NCBI RefSeq assembly: GCF_005217615.1
Contig: NZ_SZNK01000001.1
Location: 3,898,501-3,962,500, forward strand
Reading direction: 5' to 3'
DNA length: 64,000 nucleotides
Source: Brevibacillus antibioticus
GTDB lineage: Bacteria; Bacillota; Bacilli; Brevibacillales; Brevibacillaceae
Shown one piece after another: positions 43,759-52,733 of the stretch. The stretch's first letter is position 1; every line of letters starts with the position of its first letter. Below the pieces are notes generated by a model. The model saw only the letters and a list, made by a program, of their open reading frames with translations, had not been told where the DNA came from and made no database searches. Made by a program: the position numbers and the translations under genes.

Positions 43759-45195
43759 TTATATTTCCAAATACGGATTATTCAACTGGCGAACCATACG
43801 GACGAGCCTTCGCACCCCATCCCGCAGCTGTTGTTCATTCAAATAAGAATAACTGATACGTATCCAAGAGCTTAACTCTCGCTGTGGGTCACAGATTGCG
43901 CCGGGCACAAACGTAATTGATTGCTCTATGCATTTGCCCAGAAGACTATCCATCGGGACGGAATCAGGCAGCTTCACCCATAAATTAAAGCCTCCTGGTG
44001 GGCTGGACCACTCCCAGTCGGTCACAGACAGCTCTTCCTCCATGATTTCCCGGCGAATGGCCAATGCAATCCGCAGCTTCGCCAAATGCTGCTGCATCCG
44101 TTCGGAGAAGAAATAATGCAAGAAAATCTTTTGATTCAATAGGGGCGCTCCACTGTCGGAAAGTGATTTCGCCTGAATCAAATACTTCATAATAGATGGA
44201 CGGCATGCCACAGTTGCAATACTAAGTCCTGGCGCGATGTACTTGCTAAAGCTGCGCAGATAGATGACATACCCCGCCGTGTCGTAAGAAAAAAACGGCA
44301 GTGGAGGCTCATCACGGAAGTAAATATCGCGGCACGGATCATCCTCTACGATCAGACACTGATACTTCGCAGCCAGCTCCACCAGTCTCTTCCGTTGTTC
44401 AGCAGAAACCGTATAGCCAGTCGGATTGTGAAAGGTCGGATTGAGATAAAACAGGCGCGGTTTTTCTTTTTGCATCAACAGTTCAACCTGCTCCAAATCA
44501 TACCCATGTGGCGAAATCTCGATGGGAATCATTTTGGCGCCCTGTCTCCTGAATACATCGATGGCAGGACTGTACGTGGGTCTCTCAATCAACACGACAT
44601 CACGCGGCTTTACAAGGACTCTGGCAACCAAATCAATCGCTTCCTGAGAGCCTGATGTAATCATCAGCTCATCGGGTGACAGGTGAAAATGATAACGGCT
44701 GATATAATAGCTGCACAGTGCTTCCCGCAGCTCCTGATCTCCCTGTGTAGTTGAATAGGTACCCAGCACTTTTGGATACAGATCAAACACTTTCTTCACA
44801 TACTCGGAAAAGTAATGGTTTGGCAATAAATTCGGTTCAATCAATGCTTTGGAAAATTGATAGGTCGCCTGCACCTGATGAATTTCAGAAAGATGACTCT
44901 TGTGCACGTAGGCAGAAACGATTGGATCATTCATCGACTCCACTGGCAACAGGCTGTTCGGTTGTACATAGTACCCCGACTTATCCTTCACATACACGTG
45001 ACGGTTTTGCTTTAATAATTGAAATGCTTTAAAAACCGTCAGGCGATGCACATTCAATTCCGACGCCAACGTTCGAACAGAAGGAAGCTTCTCATGTGCC
45101 TTCCACTCCTCCCTTATGATTCGGTCCAGCAGATAGTCATACACTTGCTCGAACAGCTTATCAGAATGACTGTTTGAAAGAACCTCTCTTTTCAA
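43759..45195 (-). CDS. MocR/PdxR-family regulator (GntR domain + aminotransferase-like domain)
   Basis: A 478-residue fusion: GntR winged helix at residues about 10-80 (LPSVRTLASELNVHRLTVFK) and a PLP-binding fold type I aminotransferase domain (ITSGSQEAIDLVARVL, FHNPTGYTVSAEQRKRL, PLP lysine in YLRSFSKYIAPGL). The TTG at 45195 has AGGGGGGAG and gives MKREVLS. It diverges from an EamA exporter gene 110 bases away, which it probably controls in response to an amino acid or PLP. The IS605 element is inserted right after its stop codon. Confidence 0.93.
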   Translation of the reverse strand: MKREVLSNSHSDKLFEQVYDYLLDRIIREEWKAHEKLPSVRTLASELNVHRLTVFKAFQLLKQNRHVYVKDKSGYYVQPNSLLPVESMNDPIVSAYVHKSHLSEIHQVQATYQFSKALIEPNLLPNHYFSEYVKKVFDLYPKVLGTYSTTQGDQELREALCSYYISRYHFHLSPDELMITSGSQEAIDLVARVLVKPRDVVLIERPTYSPAIDVFRRQGAKMIPIEISPHGYDLEQVELLMQKEKPRLFYLNPTFHNPTGYTVSAEQRKRLVELAAKYQCLIVEDDPCRDIYFRDEPPLPFFSYDTAGYVIYLRSFSKYIAPGLSIATVACRPSIMKYLIQAKSLSDSGAPLLNQKIFLHYFFSERMQQHLAKLRIALAIRREIMEEELSVTDWEWSSPPGGFNLWVKLPDSVPMDSLLGKCIEQSITFVPGAICDPQRELSSWIRISYSYLNEQQLRDGVRRLVRMVRQLNNPYLEI

Positions 45196-45305
45196 GCAGC
45201 TCCCCCCTTTCCCCATGATAATGGATGGGATCTCCGTATCTGTTCTATTCTATTCCATCTGTTCTGTTCCCTTCCCTTTATGATAAGGAAAAGGGAGGAA
45301 TCATA

Positions 45306-46229
45306 ATGGTACTGCTTAATTATGTGGTCATGTGCTTGATATTCGGAACGACGTTTCTGGCAATTAAAGTCGGGATCGACGCGGGGGCCGCGCCGTTTTT
45401 CTCAGGAGGACTTCGGTTCTTTCTGGCAGGTGCCATTTTGTTTTCATTCATGCTCTGGAAAAAACAAGCGCGTCTCTCGCTGCTGCTCCATAAAGAGATG
45501 TTTCTTACTGGTATCGGTTTGACGTTCGGGACATTTGCCCCCTTGTATTGGGCGGAGCAGCATGTAAGTTCAGGAATTGCAGCGATATTATCTGCAACAG
45601 CCCCTCTCATGGTGATGCTGCTTCAGACAAGTATTACTCGACAAAAGCTCCCCGGTATTGCGTGGGCGGGTTGCTTGGTTGCCTTTGTCGGTGTCTTTTT
45701 GCTGATTTTACCCGGTGTGACCATCTCATTCAGTCTTCTTTGGCTTACAGGGTGCTTGGCAGTCATATTCGGGCAACTCTTTTATTCTGCTGGTGCAGTT
45801 TACTCCCGTAGCGTCATCCAACGGTTTCAAGACACTTCACCCATTGCTTTGAATGCAGCACAGATGATGTATGGAGGGGCCATGCTGCTTGTATTATCTC
45901 TGTTCACCGAGCATGTGCATATCGAATCGATGCTCACGGCGAATGCGATCCTCTCGCTCCTGTACTTGATCGTCGTTGGTTCCATGATGGGGCATACCAT
46001 TTTCTATTGGCTCGTTGCCAAAACCAACCCTGTGTTTCCCTCCACGTGGCTCTATATCTCTCCGTTGATTGCGTTAAGCTTGGGTGTCATCCTGTACAAT
46101 GAGCCGCTTTATCTCCTGTCTTTAGCAGGGGGGATTACGATTATTGTCGGGATTATCCTGATTAATATGGATGGGTTGAAGCAGTTAGTGGGTAAAAAGG
46201 CAAACAAGCTGAGTGACATCAGTCATTAA
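45306..46229 (+). CDS. EamA/DMT-family exporter
   Basis: A 307-residue membrane protein with ten hydrophobic segments in two EamA halves (MCLIFGTTFLAIKVGIDAGA, LTFGTFAPLYWAEQHVSSGI, LAVIFGQLFYSAGAVYSRSV, MMGHTIFYWLVAKTNPVFPS). Start at 45306, with AAGGGAGGAATC upstream; an earlier in-frame ATG lies within the divergent promoter region. Next to a MocR regulator, so probably amino-acid or vitamin export (inference). A strong terminator follows. Confidence 0.9.
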   Translation: MVLLNYVVMCLIFGTTFLAIKVGIDAGAAPFFSGGLRFFLAGAILFSFMLWKKQARLSLLLHKEMFLTGIGLTFGTFAPLYWAEQHVSSGIAAILSATAPLMVMLLQTSITRQKLPGIAWAGCLVAFVGVFLLILPGVTISFSLLWLTGCLAVIFGQLFYSAGAVYSRSVIQRFQDTSPIALNAAQMMYGGAMLLVLSLFTEHVHIESMLTANAILSLLYLIVVGSMMGHTIFYWLVAKTNPVFPSTWLYISPLIALSLGVILYNEPLYLLSLAGGITIIVGIILINMDGLKQLVGKKANKLSDISH

Positions 46230-46238
46230 CAATAAAAG

Positions 46239-46284
46239 AGAGTCCCACAAGAAAGCCTAGCGCTTTGTGGGACTCCTTCTATTC
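46239..46284. terminator. Bidirectional intrinsic terminator
   Basis: GAGTCCCACAA and TTGTGGGACTC form an 11-bp stem between convergent genes. Confidence 0.82.
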
Positions 46285-46292
46285 GCTTATCG

Positions 46293-47285
46293 TTATTTAG
46301 TTTCGTTGATCTGCTTCGCGATTTTAATCAGTTCGTTTTTGGATGCCACTTTTTCAGTAGCACGAACAGAGTACTCCAGTTTTGTTCCATTTTTCACCCA
46401 GACGATCCAATAGGAATTTTCGCCTTTTCCAGACGTGTGCGTCATGAGAACCGCTTCATTGTTGCCAATCATGACTTTTTCAATTGCCTCTGCGTTCGAT
46501 CCTGCTCCGCCTTCTTCGGCGATGCGTACCTCTGCCCTGACTCTGCCTTTGTCAGACTGATAGGCAACACTGGTATAGTCATACTTGTTGCTTACCGGAA
46601 TTTCTGTAAAAGCGTACTCCTTGTTGTCTTTGCTGGCTTTTGCCTTTAATGCTTCTACATCCACTTTGTACTCGTAGTTTTCCTCGTAGTTTACTTCGCC
46701 TTCCTCGAAGCGGAAGCCTCCTGCAAGCTCAGTTGGGAGCGTGAACATCTTCCCTACAATTGGCTCCATATCCTTCCACGTTTTATAAATAATCGGGCTA
46801 GATACGACCCTAATATCTGGATGTTGATTGCGTATAAATGTGATATTTTTTTGTTCCTCTTCCTCTTCTTTTGTTGGCTTCCAGTAAATGGCGGCAGATG
46901 TTCCAGGCTTCAGGCCATTCATGATTTCTGTTATGACCTCGCTTTTATACTCGCTCCTTTTTTCCCTCTCTGCCATTTTCGCCTGTTCCTCTGGAGGCAA
47001 TTGCTGAATCAATTTTTGTTGTTCTTGATCCGTATGATTAGATAGCTCATATACTACTTCGCCCTTCTCATTTTTCAATTGGATCATTTCCACTCCCGCC
47101 CATACGGAAGACGCTCCGACGAGCATACCTACAGTGACCAGCAAACCGATTTTCTTTTTCACGACTTTCTCCTCCTTATTTTCCTTGGCACGAATTGCTG
47201 CCATGACTTTATGTTTGACATCGACTTTCGGGACCGGCTTCGCTCTCAGCATGTCATGCATCCCATTAAACGGAATCTTGTCCAT
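46293..47285 (-). CDS. Membrane-anchored anti-sigma factor-like protein
   Basis: A 330-residue protein with a short cytoplasmic part (residues 1-45, MLRAKPVPKVDVKHKVMAAI), one transmembrane helix (KIGLLVTVGMLVGASSVWAG) and a long extracytoplasmic domain of about 260 residues resembling DUF4367-type domains (YSVRATEKVASKNELIKIAK near the end). It overlaps the preceding ECF sigma gene by 20 bases, the usual arrangement for a sigma/anti-sigma pair. It has no zinc-binding HxxxCxxC motif in the N-terminus, so it is not a standard ZAS anti-sigma. Role is inferred from context. Confidence 0.75.
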   Translation of the reverse strand: MDKIPFNGMHDMLRAKPVPKVDVKHKVMAAIRAKENKEEKVVKKKIGLLVTVGMLVGASSVWAGVEMIQLKNEKGEVVYELSNHTDQEQQKLIQQLPPEEQAKMAEREKRSEYKSEVITEIMNGLKPGTSAAIYWKPTKEEEEEQKNITFIRNQHPDIRVVSSPIIYKTWKDMEPIVGKMFTLPTELAGGFRFEEGEVNYEENYEYKVDVEALKAKASKDNKEYAFTEIPVSNKYDYTSVAYQSDKGRVRAEVRIAEEGGAGSNAEAIEKVMIGNNEAVLMTHTSGKGENSYWIVWVKNGTKLEYSVRATEKVASKNELIKIAKQINETK

Positions 47286-47838
47286 TAGCGGCCACCCCTT
47301 CCATCGTTGGCAAATAACGTTTGCACTTTTTCAAAACGCGTTCGAATTGCTTGCGCAGAGCCGCAGGCTTTTTGTCCATCAGCTCTGCGATTTCCTCGTA
47401 CTCTCTTTCCTCTAGCACACGCAGGAAAATAAGTGTGCGTTCTTCGGCCGACAGTCGTTTCCAGACGCGTTCGATCGGCTCCCCAAAATAATTGCTGTCG
47501 ATGCTCTCCTCGACATAATTACGTCCATCCTGATCCCGGTTGTACAAAAAGGGCAACACGCGGCTTAATTTCCGTCGCTTTAGCACATTCGCACAATGGT
47601 TGTAAGCGATCCGGTACAGCCATGCAGAAAAAGACAGCGAATACGTATACTGTCCAAGATGCTCATAGGCACGAAAAAGGACTTCCTGGACAGCGTCTTC
47701 CGCATCCTGCCGGTGACCGAGCATGTGGTAGCAATATGTAAAGATCGGTTGTTGATAGTAATCGATAATGATTTCGTATTGCTCAAGAGAACCTGCTTTT
47801 ATCTCAATCAGCAGGCGCTCTATCTCTGTTTTTTCCAC
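47266..47838 (-). CDS. ECF-type RNA polymerase sigma factor
   Basis: A 190-residue sigma-70-family factor with only regions 2 and 4. Region 2: YCYHMLGHRQDAEDAVQEVL and FSAWLYRIAYNHCANVLKRR. Region 4: LIFLRVLEEREYEEIAELMD. The GTG start at 47838 has AGGAGGG just before; the frame extends ten more codons without support. It is probably held inactive by the overlapping membrane protein. The stimulus is unknown. Confidence 0.93.
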   Translation of the reverse strand: MEKTEIERLLIEIKAGSLEQYEIIIDYYQQPIFTYCYHMLGHRQDAEDAVQEVLFRAYEHLGQYTYSLSFSAWLYRIAYNHCANVLKRRKLSRVLPFLYNRDQDGRNYVEESIDSNYFGEPIERVWKRLSAEERTLIFLRVLEEREYEEIAELMDKKPAALRKQFERVLKKCKRYLPTMEGVAANGQDSV

Positions 47839-47913
47839 TGTTTGCCCTCCTCTCACTATGAATAACAACTGGTATCTTTGGTTTGTGACACCTATTTTTG
47901 AAACTTTTGGTTA

Positions 47914-47976
47914 CGTTAAAAAGGGTGCTCCACCCGTTCCGTACGAAAAATCTCGTACCACTGGAAGGAACACCCT
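47914..47976 (-). terminator. Intrinsic terminator after the DUF1904 gene
   Basis: On the minus strand AAGGGTG and CACCCTT enclose an inner GTACGA/TCGTAC stem, followed by TTT. It separates the DUF1904-like gene from the sigma factor. Confidence 0.7.
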
Positions 47977-48061
47977 TATTCCATGCTTGCATGTTTGTTC
48001 GTACTCTTGTCGAATGGCTAGATTCTTTCCCGGGAAATCGACACCACCTGTCGGCTTCTCT

Positions 48062-48388
48062 TTAGAAATGCTCTCCATTAGCATAGTAGCTTTCTTTTTG
48101 ATAAGCGACAAATGCCATCTCCACTTCTGGGATACCGAGCGACAACACATGCTTGGTTACGATCTGGGCAAACTGGTCACGAACTTCTTGCCCCCGCTCG
48201 AACCATGCTACTTCAATAAAAGGAAACGACTCTACGATCTTCCCGCCAAAAACTCCTGTCGTCTGCAAGCATTCGATCGTGAAATTGTCCGTACTGCATT
48301 GGCATAGTGCAGCAAGCTCCACTGCAAGCGGTTCGCTGATGGTTGCCATTTGTTCAGCTTGAATGCCTCGAACGATAAGATGTGGCAT
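48062..48388 (-). CDS. DUF1904 (tautomerase-like) protein
   Basis: A 108-residue protein that begins MPHLIVRGI, i.e. with the Pro directly after the start Met, as in tautomerase-superfamily proteins, and contains PFIEVAWFERGQEVRDQFAQ. This matches DUF1904 as known from Bacillus. The ATG at 48388 has AGGAGGG upstream; 17 further codons precede it without support. No reaction has been assigned to the family to my knowledge. Confidence 0.82.
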   Translation of the reverse strand: MPHLIVRGIQAEQMATISEPLAVELAALCQCSTDNFTIECLQTTGVFGGKIVESFPFIEVAWFERGQEVRDQFAQIVTKHVLSLGIPEVEMAFVAYQKESYYANGEHF

Positions 48389-48461
48389 GATGATCCCTCC
48401 TGAAAAGTCCATACTTCTATGCTCTATCTTACCGTTCAAGAGGCAAAATGAGTAGAGAAAA

Positions 48462-50519
48462 CTAGGTCAGAGCCGCGGCGCTTCCGTGCTTACCTACTGC
48501 CTCATGTACCCGTGCTTCTTTGTTCCCTTGCTGCAATTGATACATCTGATAGTACCTGCCTTGCTTCTCCATCAAGTCTTCATGCACTCCTCGCTCTACA
48601 ATTCTGCCTCTATCCAATACGAGAATTTGATCTGCGTTTTTGATCGTAGACAAGCGATGAGCAATGATGAAGGTCGTTCTTCCTTTTTTCAACACCTCAA
48701 GTGCATTTTGAATAATGCCCTCTGTTTCCGTGTCGATGCTGGCAGTCGCTTCATCCAGAATGAGGATAGCCGGGTCAAACGCGAGAGCACGCGCAAACGA
48801 GATCAACTGGCGCTGTCCGAGCGAAAGCGTGCTGCCCTTCTCGATTACAGGTTCATCGAATCCTTGCGGGAGACTGCGGAACAGTTGGTCTGCCCCTACA
48901 TCACACAAGGCCTTCTCCACTTTTTCTGGCGAAATCGACGGATCATCCAGACTCACATTGGAACGGATCGTCCCTGTAAACAAAAACGGGTCCTGCAAAA
49001 CAATCGCCATATGCTGGCGAAGCTGCTGTTTGGAAAACGCCTGCACATTGCGCCCATCAATTATAATCGCTCCTCTGTTTACATCATAGAAACGGAGTAA
49101 CAGATTGATAATGGAGCTTTTTCCCGAACCTGTGTGACCAACCAGCGCCACTGTCTCTCCAGGCCATGCTTCGAACGAAATGTTTTTCAGCACGTATTGG
49201 TCGTCTTTGTAGGCAAAAGAAACATCCTCAAAGCGGACATTCCCCTGATAGCAAGGAACCTTTGCAGGATCAACGTCAATGCCCTCTTCATCCAGCAGTT
49301 CAAACACGCGTGACGCCGCAACGAGAGATTGCTCCAGGTTCGCCAATTGGTTGACGATCTGTGTCATCGGCTGGAACAGTCGATTGAGATAATCGACGAA
49401 AGCGTAGAGGACGCCAAGTGAGAGCAGTGTACCTACCCCGAGGGACGCACCGCCGAAATACCAGATGAACAATACAAACGCAATATTGCGGATGAACTGG
49501 ACCAGGTTAAACGAAGCGGTCGCATTGAGCCGCAGCATTTTATTTTGATAAGTGAACAGCTCTTCGTTCAGTTCGCCAAATTCCCGCATCGTTTCCTTTT
49601 CCCTGCGAAATGCCTGGATGATCGGCATCCCTTGGATCGACTCGTTGATCATCCCGTTGATGTCACTGATGCGTGCCCGAATGACATGGTTAAATGCAGA
49701 AGCGTACTTGCGGTACAAGTAAATCCACACGACCATGATTGGCAAAATGACTAGACACACGAGCGCGAGTCGTACATCAAGCAAGAACAACGCTGCGAAA
49801 ATACCGATTAAATAAATCCCGCTCGTAATAAAGTTGCCGAGAACATTCGTAAACAGCTCACGGATTGCCTCCGTATCGTTTGTGACACGAGCAACCACCT
49901 TCCCAGCAGGGAGATGATCGAAATAGTGAATCGGCAATCGTTGGATATGCGCGAACACGTCAATACGCAGTCTCTCGATGACCTGATTCGCTGATTTTTG
50001 CCATAAAAATTTTTGCCCATAGTGGAAAAGTGAGGCAACTACCAATAATCCGAAATAGAGAGCTGCCAGTGTGAGCAAGCCGCTTGTCTCTGGCCGGAAA
50101 AATTCAAATATCTCCTGATTGCTTAAGAAAGTAGCCTGGTACTCCGCTCGATCCGCACCTTTGACAATGACGAGCTTCCCATCCTGAATCGAACGTTGCC
50201 CATCGTACGAAATCGCCTGATTCAAGAAATAATAGTCGCGTCCTACTTGTAAAACACGAACTTCTCCACCTGTACTCTCCCCTACTGCCAAGTGGTCCTG
50301 CCTGGTGTAATACTTCCCTTTGTATAACACGGAATTCTCACGCTGTGCCGTCTCATACCAAGGGAATTCAATGCCCATGATGTGCGTATCGATCATTTTT
50401 TTCGCCAAAAACGGTCCCGTCAGTTCTGCCCCAACCGAGATGGACAGCATTAATACCGCCAAGAGGATCGTCTTTTTAAAAATCGCTGCATAGTGGACTA
50501 GCCTTTTCCCCGTCGTCAT
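48462..50519 (-). CDS. bmrD: Multidrug ABC exporter half-transporter, BmrD/YheH-like
   Basis: A 685-residue half-transporter: six transmembrane helices with an extended first extracellular region (about residues 40-130), then an ATPase domain with Walker A GHTGSGKSS, signature LSLGQRQLISFARAL and Walker B ILILDEATASID. The signature is degenerate (LSLGQ instead of LSGGQ), while the catalytic Glu is kept. The partner has the opposite pattern, giving one canonical and one degenerate ATP site, as in BmrC/BmrD of B. subtilis (BmrD is 673 residues). Starts four bases after the partner's stop. Confidence 0.92.
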   Translation of the reverse strand: MTTGKRLVHYAAIFKKTILLAVLMLSISVGAELTGPFLAKKMIDTHIMGIEFPWYETAQRENSVLYKGKYYTRQDHLAVGESTGGEVRVLQVGRDYYFLNQAISYDGQRSIQDGKLVIVKGADRAEYQATFLSNQEIFEFFRPETSGLLTLAALYFGLLVVASLFHYGQKFLWQKSANQVIERLRIDVFAHIQRLPIHYFDHLPAGKVVARVTNDTEAIRELFTNVLGNFITSGIYLIGIFAALFLLDVRLALVCLVILPIMVVWIYLYRKYASAFNHVIRARISDINGMINESIQGMPIIQAFRREKETMREFGELNEELFTYQNKMLRLNATASFNLVQFIRNIAFVLFIWYFGGASLGVGTLLSLGVLYAFVDYLNRLFQPMTQIVNQLANLEQSLVAASRVFELLDEEGIDVDPAKVPCYQGNVRFEDVSFAYKDDQYVLKNISFEAWPGETVALVGHTGSGKSSIINLLLRFYDVNRGAIIIDGRNVQAFSKQQLRQHMAIVLQDPFLFTGTIRSNVSLDDPSISPEKVEKALCDVGADQLFRSLPQGFDEPVIEKGSTLSLGQRQLISFARALAFDPAILILDEATASIDTETEGIIQNALEVLKKGRTTFIIAHRLSTIKNADQILVLDRGRIVERGVHEDLMEKQGRYYQMYQLQQGNKEARVHEAVGKHGSAAALT

Positions 50520-50523
50520 TCAT

Positions 50524-52275
50524 TCACCCGCTTTCTGTCAGTGTCTCTTCAATCTGTTGTTTCTCGAATTGTTCTTTATACCAACCGCCCAGCTCCAATA
50601 GCTGTGCATGTGTACCTTCCTCGACGATTCGTCCTTCGTCTATGACGAGAATCCAATCTGCATGCTGGACCGCCGATAAGCGGTGTGTGGTGATCAGTGT
50701 TGTTTTGCCTGCACGCTCCCGGCGAATATTCGTGATCATCTCCGCTTCGGTTTTGCCATCCACCGCTGACATGGCATCGTCGAGAATCAAAATTTCCGGA
50801 TTGACCAAAAGAGCCCGAGCAATTGAAACCCGCTGTTTTTGCCCACCAGAAAGGGCTACGCCTTTTTCACCAACGAGCGTTTGCAAGCCTTCAGGCAATA
50901 GCTGCACATCCCGAGCAAATGCGGCCTGCTTCAACACTTCCTGTAGCTGTTCTTCTGTTGCCTCGTTGTTCCCGAACAGGATGTTTTCACGGACTGTCTT
51001 CGAGAACAGAATCTGCTCCTGTGGTACATAGCCGATCCAGCTCTTGATGTTATCCAGGCTGATCTGTTCTAGCGCCTCTCCCGAAACACTGATGGCCCCC
51101 CGCCCTACCGGAAATTCGCGAAGCAGTTGTCGAACCAACGTGGTTTTCCCGCTTCCCGTACGCCCGACGATTCCTAGCGTCTGACCCCGACCAAGAGTAA
51201 AGGAGACATCCACTAGTTGGTCAACCTGCGCAGATGGATAGCGGAATGTCACGGAATCGAACCGAATGACTTCTGGAACTGCGACATGAACCGGTCTGTC
51301 GTGATCTGTCACATCGGCCTCGTAAGCCAATGTTTCATTGACCCGATCCAGCGAGGCACTTCCTCTTTGCATCACATTAATCAATTCGCCAATCGCAAAC
51401 ATCGGCCAAATGAGCATCCCGAGATAGACGTTGAACGAGACCAGCTCTCCCAAGGTCAATTCTCTTTGGAACACGAGGTAGCCACCGTAGATCAAGCCGA
51501 TCATATAACTGATCCCAACCAGTATTTTGACGGTCGGCTCAATCAACGAATCGATTCTCGCCACATCGATATTTTTTTGATACACGTCATGTGTTTTTTG
51601 GCGGAAGCGCTCCTGATCTGCCATCTCCTGTACGTAAGCGCGAATCACGCGCACCCCGGAGACAGATTCCAGCACGCGGTCGTTTAGCTCACCGAACGAG
51701 GTTTGTGCGGTAGAAAAGCGCTCGTGAATTTTTTTCCCATACTGCTTAATGATATAGGCCATGAACGGCAATGGAAGGATCGCCGCTAATGTCAGCTTCC
51801 AACTGATCAAGAAACCCATCGTCAGTACAATTGCCCCTGTAAAGGATAGCGAATCCACCATCGTCAAAATTCCGAAGCCTGTCGTCATCGAGACAGCCTT
51901 GAGGTCATTTGTCGCTCGTGCCATCAGATCACCGGTACGATTGCGCTGATAAAACGTTGGCGTCATCCGTAATAAATGTGTCATGAGCTTCGACCGTAAC
52001 GTCCGCTCCGCCAGAAACGCTCCCCCAAACAGCTTGCGAATCCAGATAAAATTGACCCAATAAATCGCGACAGACAATACGCCGAAAAACAGCAAGATGG
52101 ATACCAGCCGCTCGCTAGTCAGCGTCCCCAGGTGAATCTCATCAATAGCCACCCCGATAATTTTTGGAGGGATAATCTCCAGTAAGCCGCCCAGAATCAA
52201 TAGCAGAATAGCGACCGTATAACGTTTCCAATGCTCCTTGAAAAACCAATCAAGCTTTGCCAAAACCGAGAACAT
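50524..52275 (-). CDS. bmrC: Multidrug ABC exporter half-transporter, BmrC/YheI-like
   Basis: A 583-residue half-transporter (B. subtilis YheI is 585). Six membrane helices, then Walker A GRTGSGKTTL, a good signature LSGGQKQRVSIARAL and a Walker B ILILDDAMSAVD, in which the catalytic Glu is replaced by Asp. This marks the non-catalytic site of the heterodimer. The ATG at 52275 has GGGGAG at good spacing; an upstream in-frame ATG at 52353 lacks one. It follows a leader peptide and hairpins about 160 bases upstream. Confidence 0.93.
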   Translation of the reverse strand: MFSVLAKLDWFFKEHWKRYTVAILLLILGGLLEIIPPKIIGVAIDEIHLGTLTSERLVSILLFFGVLSVAIYWVNFIWIRKLFGGAFLAERTLRSKLMTHLLRMTPTFYQRNRTGDLMARATNDLKAVSMTTGFGILTMVDSLSFTGAIVLTMGFLISWKLTLAAILPLPFMAYIIKQYGKKIHERFSTAQTSFGELNDRVLESVSGVRVIRAYVQEMADQERFRQKTHDVYQKNIDVARIDSLIEPTVKILVGISYMIGLIYGGYLVFQRELTLGELVSFNVYLGMLIWPMFAIGELINVMQRGSASLDRVNETLAYEADVTDHDRPVHVAVPEVIRFDSVTFRYPSAQVDQLVDVSFTLGRGQTLGIVGRTGSGKTTLVRQLLREFPVGRGAISVSGEALEQISLDNIKSWIGYVPQEQILFSKTVRENILFGNNEATEEQLQEVLKQAAFARDVQLLPEGLQTLVGEKGVALSGGQKQRVSIARALLVNPEILILDDAMSAVDGKTEAEMITNIRRERAGKTTLITTHRLSAVQHADWILVIDEGRIVEEGTHAQLLELGGWYKEQFEKQQIEETLTESG

Positions 52276-52352
52276 CCGTGTTTCTCCCCTCTCTTTAGCT
52301 GGATGGGTGACTTTTTTAGAGGACAAAAAAGACACATCGCCCGTAAGCAACA

Positions 52353-52448
52353 TGCCTTTTCATCAACAAAAATAGAAAAGGCGCAAGTTACGAAATAGGT
52401 AACCTACGCCATGTTAACGAGATCAAAAAAACGATACTACGCTCGTAT
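52353..52448 (-). promoter_or_regulatory. Candidate attenuator in the bmrCD leader
   Basis: On the minus strand GATAC and GTATC (with a 7-base loop) at the very end of the leader ORF are followed by GTTTTTTTG, a short terminator-like hairpin. Downstream, GCGTAGGTTAC/GTAACTTGCGC and GCCTTTTC/GAAAAGGC can form further hairpins. Drug-stalled ribosomes on the leader could switch between these. The first stem is short, so this is tentative. Confidence 0.4.
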
Positions 52449-52511
52449 CAATGGTGGGGTTACGTCATGTATGCCCTTGTATGGATGACCCATGCGTACA
52501 ATTCTTTTCAT
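52437..52511 (-). CDS. Leader peptide of the bmrCD-like operon (24 aa)
   Basis: Short ORF reading MKRIVRMGHPYKGIHDVTPP then LIRA, preceded by AAAGGTGGG at good spacing. It lies 160 bases before the first ABC gene on the same strand, and its end overlaps a terminator-like hairpin. In B. subtilis the bmrCD operon is controlled by translation of the leader bmrB during antibiotic exposure. This peptide is shorter than BmrB (54 residues) and its sequence need not be similar. Inference from position. Confidence 0.5.
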   Translation of the reverse strand: MKRIVRMGHPYKGIHDVTPPLIRA

Positions 52512-52733
52512 GACTAGCCCACCTTTCCATTCATATTTTGAATTTCCAATAAATACATTCTGAACTTTACCACTATTGCGGATACATTGTCAACCGCGAA
52601 AATAATGTAGGCAGAACTCTGTCAGAATGGATTCGGCTCATGAACAATGAGCAAACGTATCTTTAGTATTTTTGCTTGCTAACTTTTTTTGGTATGATTA
52701 TCCTCATGAAGCTTATTCAGGAGGCCATTTATT

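Noticed and set aside
52512..52733. c-di-AMP (ydaO) riboswitch upstream of the K+ transporter gene
   Set aside because: No conserved ydaO core motifs; only a plausible -10-like TATGAT and the ribosome-binding site were seen.
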